Positions 55,730 to 64,000 of a DNA stretch of 64,000 nucleotides are shown in pieces; positions within the stretch are counted from its first letter, which is position 1, and the number at the start of each line of letters is the position of its first letter. The stretch covers positions 2,170,001-2,234,000 of the forward strand of contig NC_085884.1 of NCBI RefSeq assembly GCF_035222275.1, in the 5' to 3' direction. The notes under the pieces are model-generated. The model did no database searches. It saw only the letters and a list, made by a program, of their open reading frames with translations, and had not been told where the DNA came from. This DNA comes from Podospora bellae-mahoneyi (taxonomy: Eukaryota > Ascomycota > Sordariomycetes > Sordariales > Podosporaceae). The translations under genes and the position numbers were made by a program.

Positions 55730-56668
55730 TTACCCAGCAAAGCCCTCCTGTAAAACCCCCACCTTTTCGTCCCTCCCCGTCAACCTAGCCATAGCCCCCT
55801 CATAAACGGCAAACTGCACGGCATTGACCACAAACGCCCTCAGACTGCAGACTCCTAGCCCCCGAAAGAAGGGTTTTATCCCTTCTCTCGCGTAGATTTC
55901 CCTCCCCGTCTGCCACGCCCCTTTGCCTTTTCCTCCACTCCCCAACAAACCTTGTTGTTCCCCCGCCGTGTCCCGAGTTTGCATCCTGGTCTTGACGACA
56001 TCCAAAGGGAAAATACTCGCCCAGGTCAACACCCCCGCCACCCCACCACAGAGGAGCGCCCTCCCTGTTGTTTCCTCTGGTGTGGTGCCGAAGAAGGAGT
56101 TGTACCATCCGGAGGAGAGCTCGTACCCCCAGAAATAAAACCCGTATCCTATGCTATCTCTCAGAACGGTCACCCCCCCGGCTTGGTAGAGACCTTTTAC
56201 GCCATTCTGCCGTAGGATTTGGGTTGTTACATTCCAGGAGGAGGTCGAGGAGGTTTGCGAACGGACTTTGATGATCTCGGTTGGGCAAGACACCAAAAAG
56301 GTGGCGAGGCCGGAGATGCAGCCTGCTAGGAAGGTGGTTGTGAGGTTTGATCCTTTTCCTACTTGCTGGCCGGGGTGGGAGGGGGAAGGAAAAAAAGAGT
56401 TGAGGTAGGACTCTGAGCGGTTATACGACACAAAAAGCAGGGCGTTCAAGGCACCGTAGGTGAGGATGGGGGCTGCTGTGCCGAGGAGGAGGTTGCGGGG
56501 GGTGGTTAGGATTCTTGGGTTGGTGGTGGTTGTGGTGGTGGAAGGGGAAGAGGAAGAGGAAGAGGACGAGGAACTGGCTTGGAGTTGGACTTTGAGGACG
56601 TCGAGGGGGTTGCCGATTATGATGGAGGCTGCGCCCGAGAGGTAGCCGGCCCAGAAGTCGGCTGACAT
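55730..56668 (-). CDS. Mitochondrial carrier family (SLC25) protein, substrate unknown
   Basis: Inner-membrane metabolite transporter of 312 aa, the usual length, encoded by one exon. The three carrier signatures are intact at the ends of odd-numbered helices: NPLDVLKVQ (about residues 20-28), CPTEIIKVR (about 127-135) and FPLDVVKTR (about 223-231). Each is followed later by the matrix-helix and even-helix pattern (GLYQAGGVTVLRDSIGYGF, FFRGLGVCSLRAFVVNAVQ). A Ser/Thr-rich low-complexity loop (residues 32-49) sits after the first helix. The arrangement and the RDSIGYGFYFWGYE helix suggest the carnitine/ornithine-type branch, but the substrate cannot be fixed by eye. Confidence 0.92.
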   Translation of the reverse strand: MSADFWAGYLSGAASIIIGNPLDVLKVQLQASSSSSSSSSSPSTTTTTTNPRILTTPRNLLLGTAAPILTYGALNALLFVSYNRSESYLNSFFPSPSHPGQQVGKGSNLTTTFLAGCISGLATFLVSCPTEIIKVRSQTSSTSSWNVTTQILRQNGVKGLYQAGGVTVLRDSIGYGFYFWGYELSSGWYNSFFGTTPEETTGRALLCGGVAGVLTWASIFPLDVVKTRMQTRDTAGEQQGLLGSGGKGKGAWQTGREIYAREGIKPFFRGLGVCSLRAFVVNAVQFAVYEGAMARLTGRDEKVGVLQEGFAG

Positions 56669-57421
56669 TGTTGTTGGGGTAAAAAAAAAAAGAAATATGC
56701 TTCTCCTTTGGTCGGGAGTTACAATCTTGTGAGAGTGAGTGTGTTGTCTGGTTTATGAGCTGGTATGGCTTATTGTCCTTGAGATGTGGTTGGTGATGGT
56801 GGTGGTGGTGGTGATGGTGAGGGGGAGATTTGAGAGACTTGGTAAACCTGATATCCCAATCTATGGATCCTGGCAAGTCACCTGAAGAACTGTAAACTGT
56901 AAAAAGCAGTAAAATGTTATCTCCTTGAATAGACGCCTCAAACCGAGCCTCTTTGTTTATCCCGCCATGATGATGACCGCGGGGTTAGTTACATTCGGGT
57001 TAGCGGGGCGCAATGGACCCTGCCAAGGCTCACCTTCCCGCCTCTGCCGGCATGTGAAGATGACCACATGACGGAGGTTTGTACGTATCACCACATGACA
57101 GTCTGATAAACCATAAATAATATTCCTCCTGAACTCAGCAATGCTCCCGAATAAAAATGGGTATAAAACCGCCTTCTCAACCGTACTCAACCACGGTTTA
57201 GTACCTTCGCAAGAAAATGATTACAAGTACACATATCGTGATAAACTGAAACCCTTTAACCTTTCAACCTTTCCACCCGAAAAATAAATAAATGAAATCC
57301 GCTTATGCCATGGCCGACGCACCAACAATGCTTGCTCTCATCAGAGTCAAAACAGAATATTCCGCTAACGTATACCCTCATCCCCACCTCTCCCTCTATT
57401 CTTTCCCCGTCTTCCCCAACA
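56669..57421. other. Carrier-gene upstream region and SEC7-gene 3' flank
   Basis: About 750 bp without a credible frame. It holds an A-rich tract (about 56680-56690) and a GGT-rich patch (about 56791-56818) upstream of the carrier. Confidence 0.45.
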
Positions 57422-60400
57422 TTACACAACCACCTCAACCCCCTCCTCCTTCTTCTTCTCTTCCTCCCCATCCCCGTCCAAATCAACCTCCTCCCCCCTC
57501 GCCGCCCGCTTCGCAATATCCCTCTCCTTGTAGATCTCCCCCCTCCTCACCGTCGCCATCTCCAAATTCTCGGCATACGTCCTAAACTTGACAATCTCAT
57601 GCAGCAAATACTCGCTCTTCCTCTCCCAATTCGCCATGGCCCTCACCGCGTTCGTGCTCCTCGGCGTGAACGCAAGTAGCATCGGGCTCCTAAGCGCGTT
57701 GTGGCTCTGCAGTTCCGCCTCGATACTCTTGATGTACCCCTGCAGATACCCCAGCTGGTCCTTCTCGGACAGGTTGCTGGGGCGGGTGGACTGCTGCGGC
57801 GGTGTCCAGTCGGCAATGTGGATGCGATCACCAGGCAGCTTGGCCGAGTGACGCATAGGAAGGGAGCCGACCAGGCCGGCGTGGTTGCCGAGGACGCCCG
57901 AGGAGCCCGAGCCAGGGCGGTTGAGAGAGCCGCCAAAGTCAAAGGACGAAGAGCGGATGGAGCGGCCGGATTGCATGGAGGAGCGGGTGAGGGTGGGTAC
58001 TATCCCTGTGCCGGTGTTGGCAGCGGCCGCGCTGCCGGAGCGGGAGTGGCCTCGGGCGCTGCTGCCGGATGTTGGGGGGCGGTTGGGGAGGTTGGTTGTG
58101 CTTTCGTTAATGGCGGCTACGAGCGCATTGTTGATAACCGCGTCGCTCCAGCCGTACTCGATGTTGGAGATACCACCAATCAGTGGTACTGTGCTGAGTC
58201 GGGCGCTCCAGTAGTTGGCCGTGCTGACGAACTCGGCGCTGATCTCGGGTGTGCCGACGTGGAAGAAGTGAACGGCGCCGGTGGGCAGGTTCAGGATCCA
58301 GACGTGCCTGCGGGAATGGCTGTACCCCCCAGGAGGGAAAGCAGTGGCGAGAGTATGCCTGAGCGAGAAAGTACCCAGGTTGGTAGCATGGTCTTGCCAG
58401 TTGCCCCCACCCACCACGGCACCCTTGGGAAGAGTCCCGCCAGGACCCCGTCTGTTCTTCTGTCTCATCGACTTGTTCGGCGAAAAGGAGAAGAGGCTCA
58501 GCTGCCCCTTTTGGATGACCGCAAACACTTCGGTCCAATTGTGGTTCTTGGGCTTCTTATTGTTCCCATCCTTGAAGTGTTTGTGGCTCACAATTCCTTC
58601 CTTGATCCATGGAGGACCGGCAAGCTCAAGAGACTCATCATCCAACAACTCATCAGGATGAACCTCCCCGTCGTCGTCGGCATTATCCTCCCGGATAATC
58701 GCCTGGCTCAGAGCGCTGGCGAATCCAATCGACTGCTGGTAGTCGCCACGGGGATACGCCGAGCCGAACGAGTCCATTGACATGGAGGTGTGGGTCCTAC
58801 CCAGCGACACCTTACTCCAGGTCGCTGAGGAATCGGTAGGGCTCCAGACAGACGTTCCATCGTCAAAGCTAGTCCTACTAGACGAGAAGCCGTTGCCAAA
58901 GCCTCGTGGTCTTGATCTGCTCTTGGAGTTCCACCTCGAGTTGGGCTTCATTGTGTCCTGAATGCGGCCCCGGGTGGAAGCAACACCCTCTGATGGCGCT
59001 TTGCTAAGCACACTGGGTGACCGCTTGAGCATGCTCATGACGGACAAGCTGTTTGGGGTCTGGACGATAGGGCTCGAGACATCGGCGCCGAACAACGGCA
59101 AACGGTCATCGCGGATCGAAGAATATGTCTCCTTCAAGACAATTTCCACTTGTTGCTCCCATGCCTTCAGCGGCCCGTCAAATGGCGCCTTGACAAGAGG
59201 GCCACATCCGTCAGCCGAATCCGCAAACGTCCCAAGCGCCGAACCGGGACGTGGTGGTGGCTTGAACGAGGCCCGGAAGCTACTATATCTCGGGTTTTGG
59301 TCCTCCGACGTGCGACCTTCCGCCTCCCACTGGGGCCCCTTGCCCGGCAGGATGCTCGCACGCTTGTTGAACGCCTCAGGCGCCGACTCTTGAAGGGCCT
59401 GTCTGATGGTGGTCATGGTGTTCTTGACGAACTGGGGCTTGCTCATTCTGTGCTCAATATCAGCAATATGAAGATCCGTGTTGAGAAGAATGATTGAGTA
59501 GCAAATAGTGTGAATAACATCTGTGACAGTGTCAGCTAGACCCTTGGGAGAAACAGAGACACAAAACTTACCTGGTATTTTGAAACCATGATTTGGGTTG
59601 CAGTCGCACCACCTCTTGGTAAAGGCTACCAAGATCCTGTCCACTTGCTGTGTTTCAGCCCTCAGCAGCAGGCGGTTGCACACCAAGCGCAAGCCGCTCA
59701 CAATGCTCTGGTTCTCAAAGTCGAAGAGATCCATGTAAGCACGTAGCACTCTCTGGCGAACAGGGCCTTCTTCACCCATGTAAGCCGCCGCCCGATCCTT
59801 TTGGATGAACTCCTCACTGCCGTCATAAATCTTCTGTGCCTTTTGACGGTCATCTTCCGTGGGATCTCCCACCACAAACTCGTTCGGTTCATCAATGGTC
59901 TTGGCTGAGTGAGGAATGGATTCACCCTTGGGACTCGGCTCGGCGCTTTCGATCTTGAAGCTGGGCACACTTGGCTTTTCAAGTGGCAGGCCGAGCGTGT
60001 TGGAACTGTCACGGTGAGTGGGCGGGTTGTCGGTATTGTGTCGGATCGAAAGTCTCAAGTCTTTCCTGGCCATGTTAAGGTTTGGAACGCTCTTGGACTT
60101 GGATACCGTTGGTGACGGTGACCGGTTCCTGTCATCTTCCGCCCCAGGCTTGAGGTTCCTGGTTTCAGACTGAGGAGCCTTGCGATACCGTACCGGGCTG
60201 TCCTCGTCATCACTGTCTTCGCGTAGAAAAGACTTGGGCGGCGAGGCCAGAGGCGTAGCAGGGGGCCGGTTTGGTGTGGTGGCAGTGTTGTTGGGATCAC
60301 TGGGTTCGGGGTCGACTTTGCGTATAACAGCTTTTGGACTCGGGTCATAGTCCGGTGAAAAGCCGCGGTTCCTACCGCGGTTCTCCTCTTCCGGTGGCGC

Positions 60401-62146
60401 GGGATTCTTGGCCTGAACAGGAGATTCTGGTGCCTCGATCGAAGGCATTGGCTCGTCCACAGGGGTCTGGGCAGCGGTCGACGTAGGGCTGCCAGCAAGG
60501 AACGGGTCCATGGCCCGCCGTAAGCTGGTGATCGGGCTGGGCTCTGCCTTTCCTATCCCTGGGAACACCTGTAGCTGATCCATAGGGAGCTTGACCGCCG
60601 GGACATTGTGCACCACCGGTGCCACTGGCACGATGGGTACCGGTGGTGGCTCCGCATCTGTGATGGACTGTTTCCGTCGCCGAAAGAACGACGACGTCTT
60701 TTTCTGTAGCGTATGCGTGGTGGAATGATGTGATTCGCGTGACGGTGGTGCGGATGATTTCGGCTGCAGTCCGAGCGAGGAGGCGGCCGGTGTTACTGGT
60801 GGCGTAGAGATGCTCGGTGTCAATGCTGTCTTGGTAGATCCAAACATCCTCCTGAAGAAACCTTGCTTTTCTTTTGGCTGCATAGTGGCCTGTGGCGGGA
60901 CAAGACCCGCCTCTTTTGATTTTTCGTAACCAATGTGTGGAGCAGGAGCTGAGTCGATGTCCAAAGCAGGGACAGGCGGTGCATCGCGCACCGTGGTGTA
61001 CATTGGGTCTGGCTTTCTGGTGATGGTGGCGCTCTTGGACGAGCGGATGCTTCGTCGACGTTCGACACTCGACCCTCTGGATTGGGCCTTTGGCTCGGTA
61101 GTCTTGGGTTCGGGTGGCGGCATGACGGGCAGCGACGGCACTGTGGTTAGTCTACGCGGGCCGGCTGGGACCGTTGGCATCGGCGCGGCGTCATACTCAT
61201 CGTTGTTCTTGTTGAAAAAAGTGTTGGAAAACTCAATGTGCCAGGGGCCTGGTGCTGGCCGTGGTGCTGCTGCTTCTGCCGCCCCATCAAAGCTCGATGA
61301 TCTCCCAAAGCCCCTGGCCCATCGCTGGCTGCCCAGAACCTGCGCGTAACCCTGATCGATGCTGTTTGCGCTGCTGCTCTTGCTCCCCTTGCCGTCTCTG
61401 GAATGGATTGCCCCGGGTGTCCCCGTCTCGCGCATGCTGTTGATCCGGCCGAGGTTGGACTGGAAGCCTGAGCTGCTGTTGCTGCGGCGGCCGCGCGATG
61501 ACATCCTGCTGGCGTCGTCTGCCCCTTCGAGGTCAGAGCTGTACGAGTAGCCGTGGCCGGTGCGGCCGGTCCTCGAGTTGAAGGTCATTGTTCGGCTGTT
61601 GTCGTCTCCAAACGAGGAAAAGAGGGGATCGTCGTACCCTGGCCTCGACCCGCCAAATGACGTGGTACCACCAACACCTCCTCCAATCTGGCCCATGGAC
61701 ATTTGGTCGAGCGACAGGAGCATGTTGGCCACGAGCGAGTCCCGTGTTACCTGGCGGGCCGGCAGCGAGAGGTCGTGGGAGTCGCGGGGGTCGGGCTGCT
61801 TCTTGGAGCGAGACGATGATGGCAGTTCGGGCTGGTTATGTTGCTGGTCCTGGTTCGGCAGTGTCATCTCGTAGGGGATGTCGACGGGCGTGAGACTCTC
61901 AAGAAAGGTCTCAATGTCGGCCGTGTCTCTACCCGTGCCTTTGGGCAACCTAAGCACCTGGCCCCCAGCAGATGAGGCGCTCTCGACTTGGGAAGGTGTG
62001 GGTGTTTCGCGGGCAGGCGGTGTCTGTGGGGGGTCTCGCTGTCTTTTGATTCTCGGGGGGGACGGCGACGTGTCGATAGTCAGTTCGGGCTTCCGTCTGC
62101 CGCCTTCTCGGCGAGCCGTGTCGGTTGGATCGTAATCTTGGTACAT
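57422..62146 (-). CDS. Sec7-domain Arf guanine-nucleotide exchange factor with PH domain (SYT1-like)
   Basis: Loads GTP on Arf-family GTPases in Golgi and endosomal traffic. Exons 62146-59572 and 59520-57422 are split by one 51-bp intron, giving 1557 aa. The first 750 residues are Ser/Pro/basic and disordered. The Sec7 domain (about 755-905) contains LRLVCNRLLLRAETQQVDR with the catalytic Glu of RAETQ, and after the intron DVIHTICYSIILLNTDLH (motif 2) and HRMSKPQFVKNT. The PH domain is about 1160-1310 (WIKEGIVSHKHFKDG, NHNWTEVFAVIQKGQLSLF, ISAEFVSTANYWSARL). A coiled coil near the C-terminus (QLGYLQGYIKSIEAELQSH) ends in an acidic/Lys tail. Start chosen at 62146 (MYQDYDPTD); an in-frame ATG lies at 62254. 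The order Sec7-PH-coiled coil fits fungal Syt1 homologues better than Gea or large Sec7 proteins. Confidence 0.9.
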   Translation of the reverse strand: MYQDYDPTDTARREGGRRKPELTIDTSPSPPRIKRQRDPPQTPPARETPTPSQVESASSAGGQVLRLPKGTGRDTADIETFLESLTPVDIPYEMTLPNQDQQHNQPELPSSSRSKKQPDPRDSHDLSLPARQVTRDSLVANMLLSLDQMSMGQIGGGVGGTTSFGGSRPGYDDPLFSSFGDDNSRTMTFNSRTGRTGHGYSYSSDLEGADDASRMSSRGRRSNSSSGFQSNLGRINSMRETGTPGAIHSRDGKGSKSSSANSIDQGYAQVLGSQRWARGFGRSSSFDGAAEAAAPRPAPGPWHIEFSNTFFNKNNDEYDAAPMPTVPAGPRRLTTVPSLPVMPPPEPKTTEPKAQSRGSSVERRRSIRSSKSATITRKPDPMYTTVRDAPPVPALDIDSAPAPHIGYEKSKEAGLVPPQATMQPKEKQGFFRRMFGSTKTALTPSISTPPVTPAASSLGLQPKSSAPPSRESHHSTTHTLQKKTSSFFRRRKQSITDAEPPPVPIVPVAPVVHNVPAVKLPMDQLQVFPGIGKAEPSPITSLRRAMDPFLAGSPTSTAAQTPVDEPMPSIEAPESPVQAKNPAPPEEENRGRNRGFSPDYDPSPKAVIRKVDPEPSDPNNTATTPNRPPATPLASPPKSFLREDSDDEDSPVRYRKAPQSETRNLKPGAEDDRNRSPSPTVSKSKSVPNLNMARKDLRLSIRHNTDNPPTHRDSSNTLGLPLEKPSVPSFKIESAEPSPKGESIPHSAKTIDEPNEFVVGDPTEDDRQKAQKIYDGSEEFIQKDRAAAYMGEEGPVRQRVLRAYMDLFDFENQSIVSGLRLVCNRLLLRAETQQVDRILVAFTKRWCDCNPNHGFKIPGKFCVSVSPKGLADTVTDVIHTICYSIILLNTDLHIADIEHRMSKPQFVKNTMTTIRQALQESAPEAFNKRASILPGKGPQWEAEGRTSEDQNPRYSSFRASFKPPPRPGSALGTFADSADGCGPLVKAPFDGPLKAWEQQVEIVLKETYSSIRDDRLPLFGADVSSPIVQTPNSLSVMSMLKRSPSVLSKAPSEGVASTRGRIQDTMKPNSRWNSKSRSRPRGFGNGFSSSRTSFDDGTSVWSPTDSSATWSKVSLGRTHTSMSMDSFGSAYPRGDYQQSIGFASALSQAIIREDNADDDGEVHPDELLDDESLELAGPPWIKEGIVSHKHFKDGNNKKPKNHNWTEVFAVIQKGQLSLFSFSPNKSMRQKNRRGPGGTLPKGAVVGGGNWQDHATNLGTFSLRHTLATAFPPGGYSHSRRHVWILNLPTGAVHFFHVGTPEISAEFVSTANYWSARLSTVPLIGGISNIEYGWSDAVINNALVAAINESTTNLPNRPPTSGSSARGHSRSGSAAAANTGTGIVPTLTRSSMQSGRSIRSSSFDFGGSLNRPGSGSSGVLGNHAGLVGSLPMRHSAKLPGDRIHIADWTPPQQSTRPSNLSEKDQLGYLQGYIKSIEAELQSHNALRSPMLLAFTPRSTNAVRAMANWERKSEYLLHEIVKFRTYAENLEMATVRRGEIYKERDIAKRAARGEEVDLDGDGEEEKKKEEGVEVVV

Positions 62147-63398
62147 GTTGTACGGAGTACCTGTCGAGGAGAAACAGGCGGGTGACACAAAGACGCCCCT
62201 TTGACGCCATCCACGGCCAAGCCAATCAACAAGCACTCGACAAGCAGCGCGCACGAATTAGAGATGTTCAGAAGCGCGTAAAGAGTGTGCGTCGGTGTGT
62301 CCCGTTTAGGGGAACTGTGCCGTGTGTGCCACTCGGGCTGCTCTTGAGATTGTAATTGTTTTGCTTTGCCAGGATTAAATTAGGTAGCGGCCATTCGGCA
62401 GACGGACGGCTGCGTAAATCAGTGGAGAGATTGCGACGTCGTCTCTTGTTACTTTCATTCTTCGGCTGCTTCCGTTGCACCGTCATCCTTTGAACAGCGA
62501 CAAGGGCAGCGACAGCGGCATCCCGAAAATGTCCTCGACTGATGAATTGTTTGAAAAAGAGCTCGTCCAACCACAATCCAAAGCGCGTCTTTCTCCTACG
62601 TCGCGCTGCATCCAGTCCATGCAACCTGACAACGTTGGAGCCCCAAGCTTCCTACTTCTCCTTCTGCGCTAGCCTCGCGGCCATAGCGCTGTCAAGTGCC
62701 CCTTTTTTTTTTTTTTTTTTCCTGCAGTGTCTCCCTCAACTCCAATACCGTTTCACCGATTGACAGCTCTGTCATGCAAGTATCTTTTTCAAGAATAAAC
62801 AACATGCACATGAACGACATGCACGCTGCAGGAAAAAAACAAACAAATAAAATAGATATATTCCTATGGCCAGCCCGCCATGCTCGTCTGGGGCACGAGT
62901 GCGACTTCCAGGGTACCCCACACCGCCTAGTAACATCTCCACATGACATCGTGGCAGGCTTGACACGATCTGAAGGCCCACCGCCTATTCTGGCCTGCCG
63001 CGGCTTGCCGGGGAGAGAAATAAACCGCGCACTCCCTTGTTTCACAATCCGAGCCACGTGGAGGCCGTCGAACCACCATTTCCGATAAACAGCGGCCCCA
63101 CTTGGCTCGGCAAGCCGGTGGCCCCACTCTGCCTCATCGGCTCCGTGTCTCGGCTCCGGTGGCCTTCTCCGTTACAGCAGGTGGAGGAGTCGAAATAAGG
63201 AGAACTGTATTGTATTGATGATTCCCATGAGCACTGGAATCTACGGATATCTCAACTCTATCAACATCAAGCCGTCGTCACATCCTCCGATTCCCCCGCA
63301 CTGACTGAGCAGAACTGCCATCACCCGTTTCATCCTGCAACCCCCCTATCAGTGCAGAGGATGGTGTGGCCCGAAGTCGCCACCGTTCATCACCACCA
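62147..63398. promoter_or_regulatory. SEC7-gene promoter; protease 3' flank
   Basis: TACGGAGTAC occurs at 62151-62160, directly before the chosen start codon. An 18-base T run lies at 62703-62720. No gene was seen. Confidence 0.45.
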
Positions 63399-64000
63399 TC
63401 AGATATCTCCCTTGTACCACTTTGTCCACCCCCGAAACTGGATACGGCAGAGCCCGTTCCGCATCTGCTCCGTCCTCATCGGCTTCACTCTCAGGTTGGC
63501 AACCTTGTCCATACAGCTCAAGGGATCCTCCAGAAAATCCATCGCAACCTTGAACGCCCCGGGTCGATTGGAAGACGGGTCAAACGTCAAGGCTTTGTTG
63601 ACGAGCTGGTCGTCTCGGTTGTAACCAGTGCCTTGGTGCATGCCGATGACATGTCCTCCCTGATCCATCACTGGACTTCCGCTGCTACATGAAGCAACCG
63701 CCACGTTGTGATCCATCAACCGCTGGTTCTCCTCCATGTCACAAACAACCTGCGTAGACCCCTCCCGGACTTCGTCATTCTCGTGACCCGACCGGTCAGG
63801 AAGAAGCCCCCGCACAGTAACAGTAATTTTCTCCCCTCGATAAGGCGGGTGCCTATGCTTGAGAGGTCCCTCGCCGTCCACCTCACGATCAAGCCTGATA
63901 ACCCCCATATCGAACGACTTGTCCCCCACCATGAAGAAAGCCCAGTGAACACCGCAGTGCGTGCCCCTATACCTCTCCCAGCCGGGTACATCAATCTCCA
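63399..64000 (-). CDS. Trypsin-fold serine protease, V8/glutamyl-endopeptidase-like, N-terminus off the right edge
   Basis: The frame runs without a stop from the window edge at 64000 to the TGA at 63399-63401, at least 199 residues. HCGVHWAFFMVGDKSFDMGV carries the catalytic-Asp region, and DHNVAVASCSSGSPVMDQGG carries the nucleophile Ser (SSGSP) followed by HVIGMHQGT, the usual strand after it. The catalytic His and any signal peptide are beyond the edge. The C-terminus (LRVKPMRTEQMRNGLCRIQF) is not typical of secreted trypsins. An intracellular or DegP-like role is possible. Assignment rests on the motif order only. Confidence 0.72.
   Translation of the reverse strand, partial: EIDVPGWERYRGTHCGVHWAFFMVGDKSFDMGVIRLDREVDGEGPLKHRHPPYRGEKITVTVRGLLPDRSGHENDEVREGSTQVVCDMEENQRLMDHNVAVASCSSGSPVMDQGGHVIGMHQGTGYNRDDQLVNKALTFDPSSNRPGAFKVAMDFLEDPLSCMDKVANLRVKPMRTEQMRNGLCRIQFRGWTKWYKGDI

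Noticed and set aside
62703-62720. T18 run (and the A18 run at 12754-12771) as retrotransposon poly-A tails
   Set aside because: No target duplication or upstream element sequence is visible; plain slippage tracts are enough.

Overview
The window is nuclear DNA of a filamentous ascomycete, most likely a sordariomycete close to Sordariales. The genes carry short spliceosomal introns (about 49-70 bp, mostly GTANGT...CTRAC...YAG). The gene set is fungal (white-collar photoreceptor, RTA1-like protein, Inp1, Pom152). The WC-1 C-terminus closely resembles that of Neurospora as I remember it. Genes are separated by 0.3-6 kb and lie on both strands, with no operons. All gene models and splice sites here were read by eye and none has transcript support.

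Left part (1-15.4 kb): a ubiquitin C-terminal hydrolase of the UCH37 type, cut by the left edge, is divergent from the nucleoporin gene POM152, whose start codon is overlapped by a two-codon upstream ORF. Next comes a worn stretch (6.4-12 kb). It holds two small membrane-protein-like reading frames that need frame changes at homopolymers, a 15-bp minisatellite, a minus-strand two-helix frame broken by TGA, and an RTA1-like pseudogene with three lesions. A 383-aa unrecognised disordered protein follows.

Middle (15.4-38 kb): a 6.2 kb stretch without recognisable genes leads to the blue-light photoreceptor and GATA factor gene wc-1. After it come the importin PSE1/KAP121 (5 exons), the PP2A-inhibitor SDS23/MOC1 (CBS repeats), a nitrogen-catabolic formamidase with GATA and CCAAT elements upstream, and an EI24/UsgS-like multi-pass membrane protein. 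An AT-rich, apparently RIP-mutated island at about 38.0-38.9 kb contains a 258-bp candidate solo LTR flanked by a direct repeat.

Right part (38.9-64 kb): INP1 (peroxisome retention), OTU1 (deubiquitinase), an RSC1/RSC2-type chromatin remodeller subunit with two bromodomains and a BAH domain, a small unrecognised protein, a tRNA-Gly(GCC), a NYN-domain protein with a conserved-looking but unnamed N-terminus, a mitochondrial carrier, a large SEC7-PH Arf exchange factor, and a serine protease cut by the right edge. Most intact genes are housekeeping functions (nuclear pore and transport, ubiquitin, chromatin, membrane traffic) and do not form a pathway cluster. I found no CRISPR array, phage or biosynthetic cluster.
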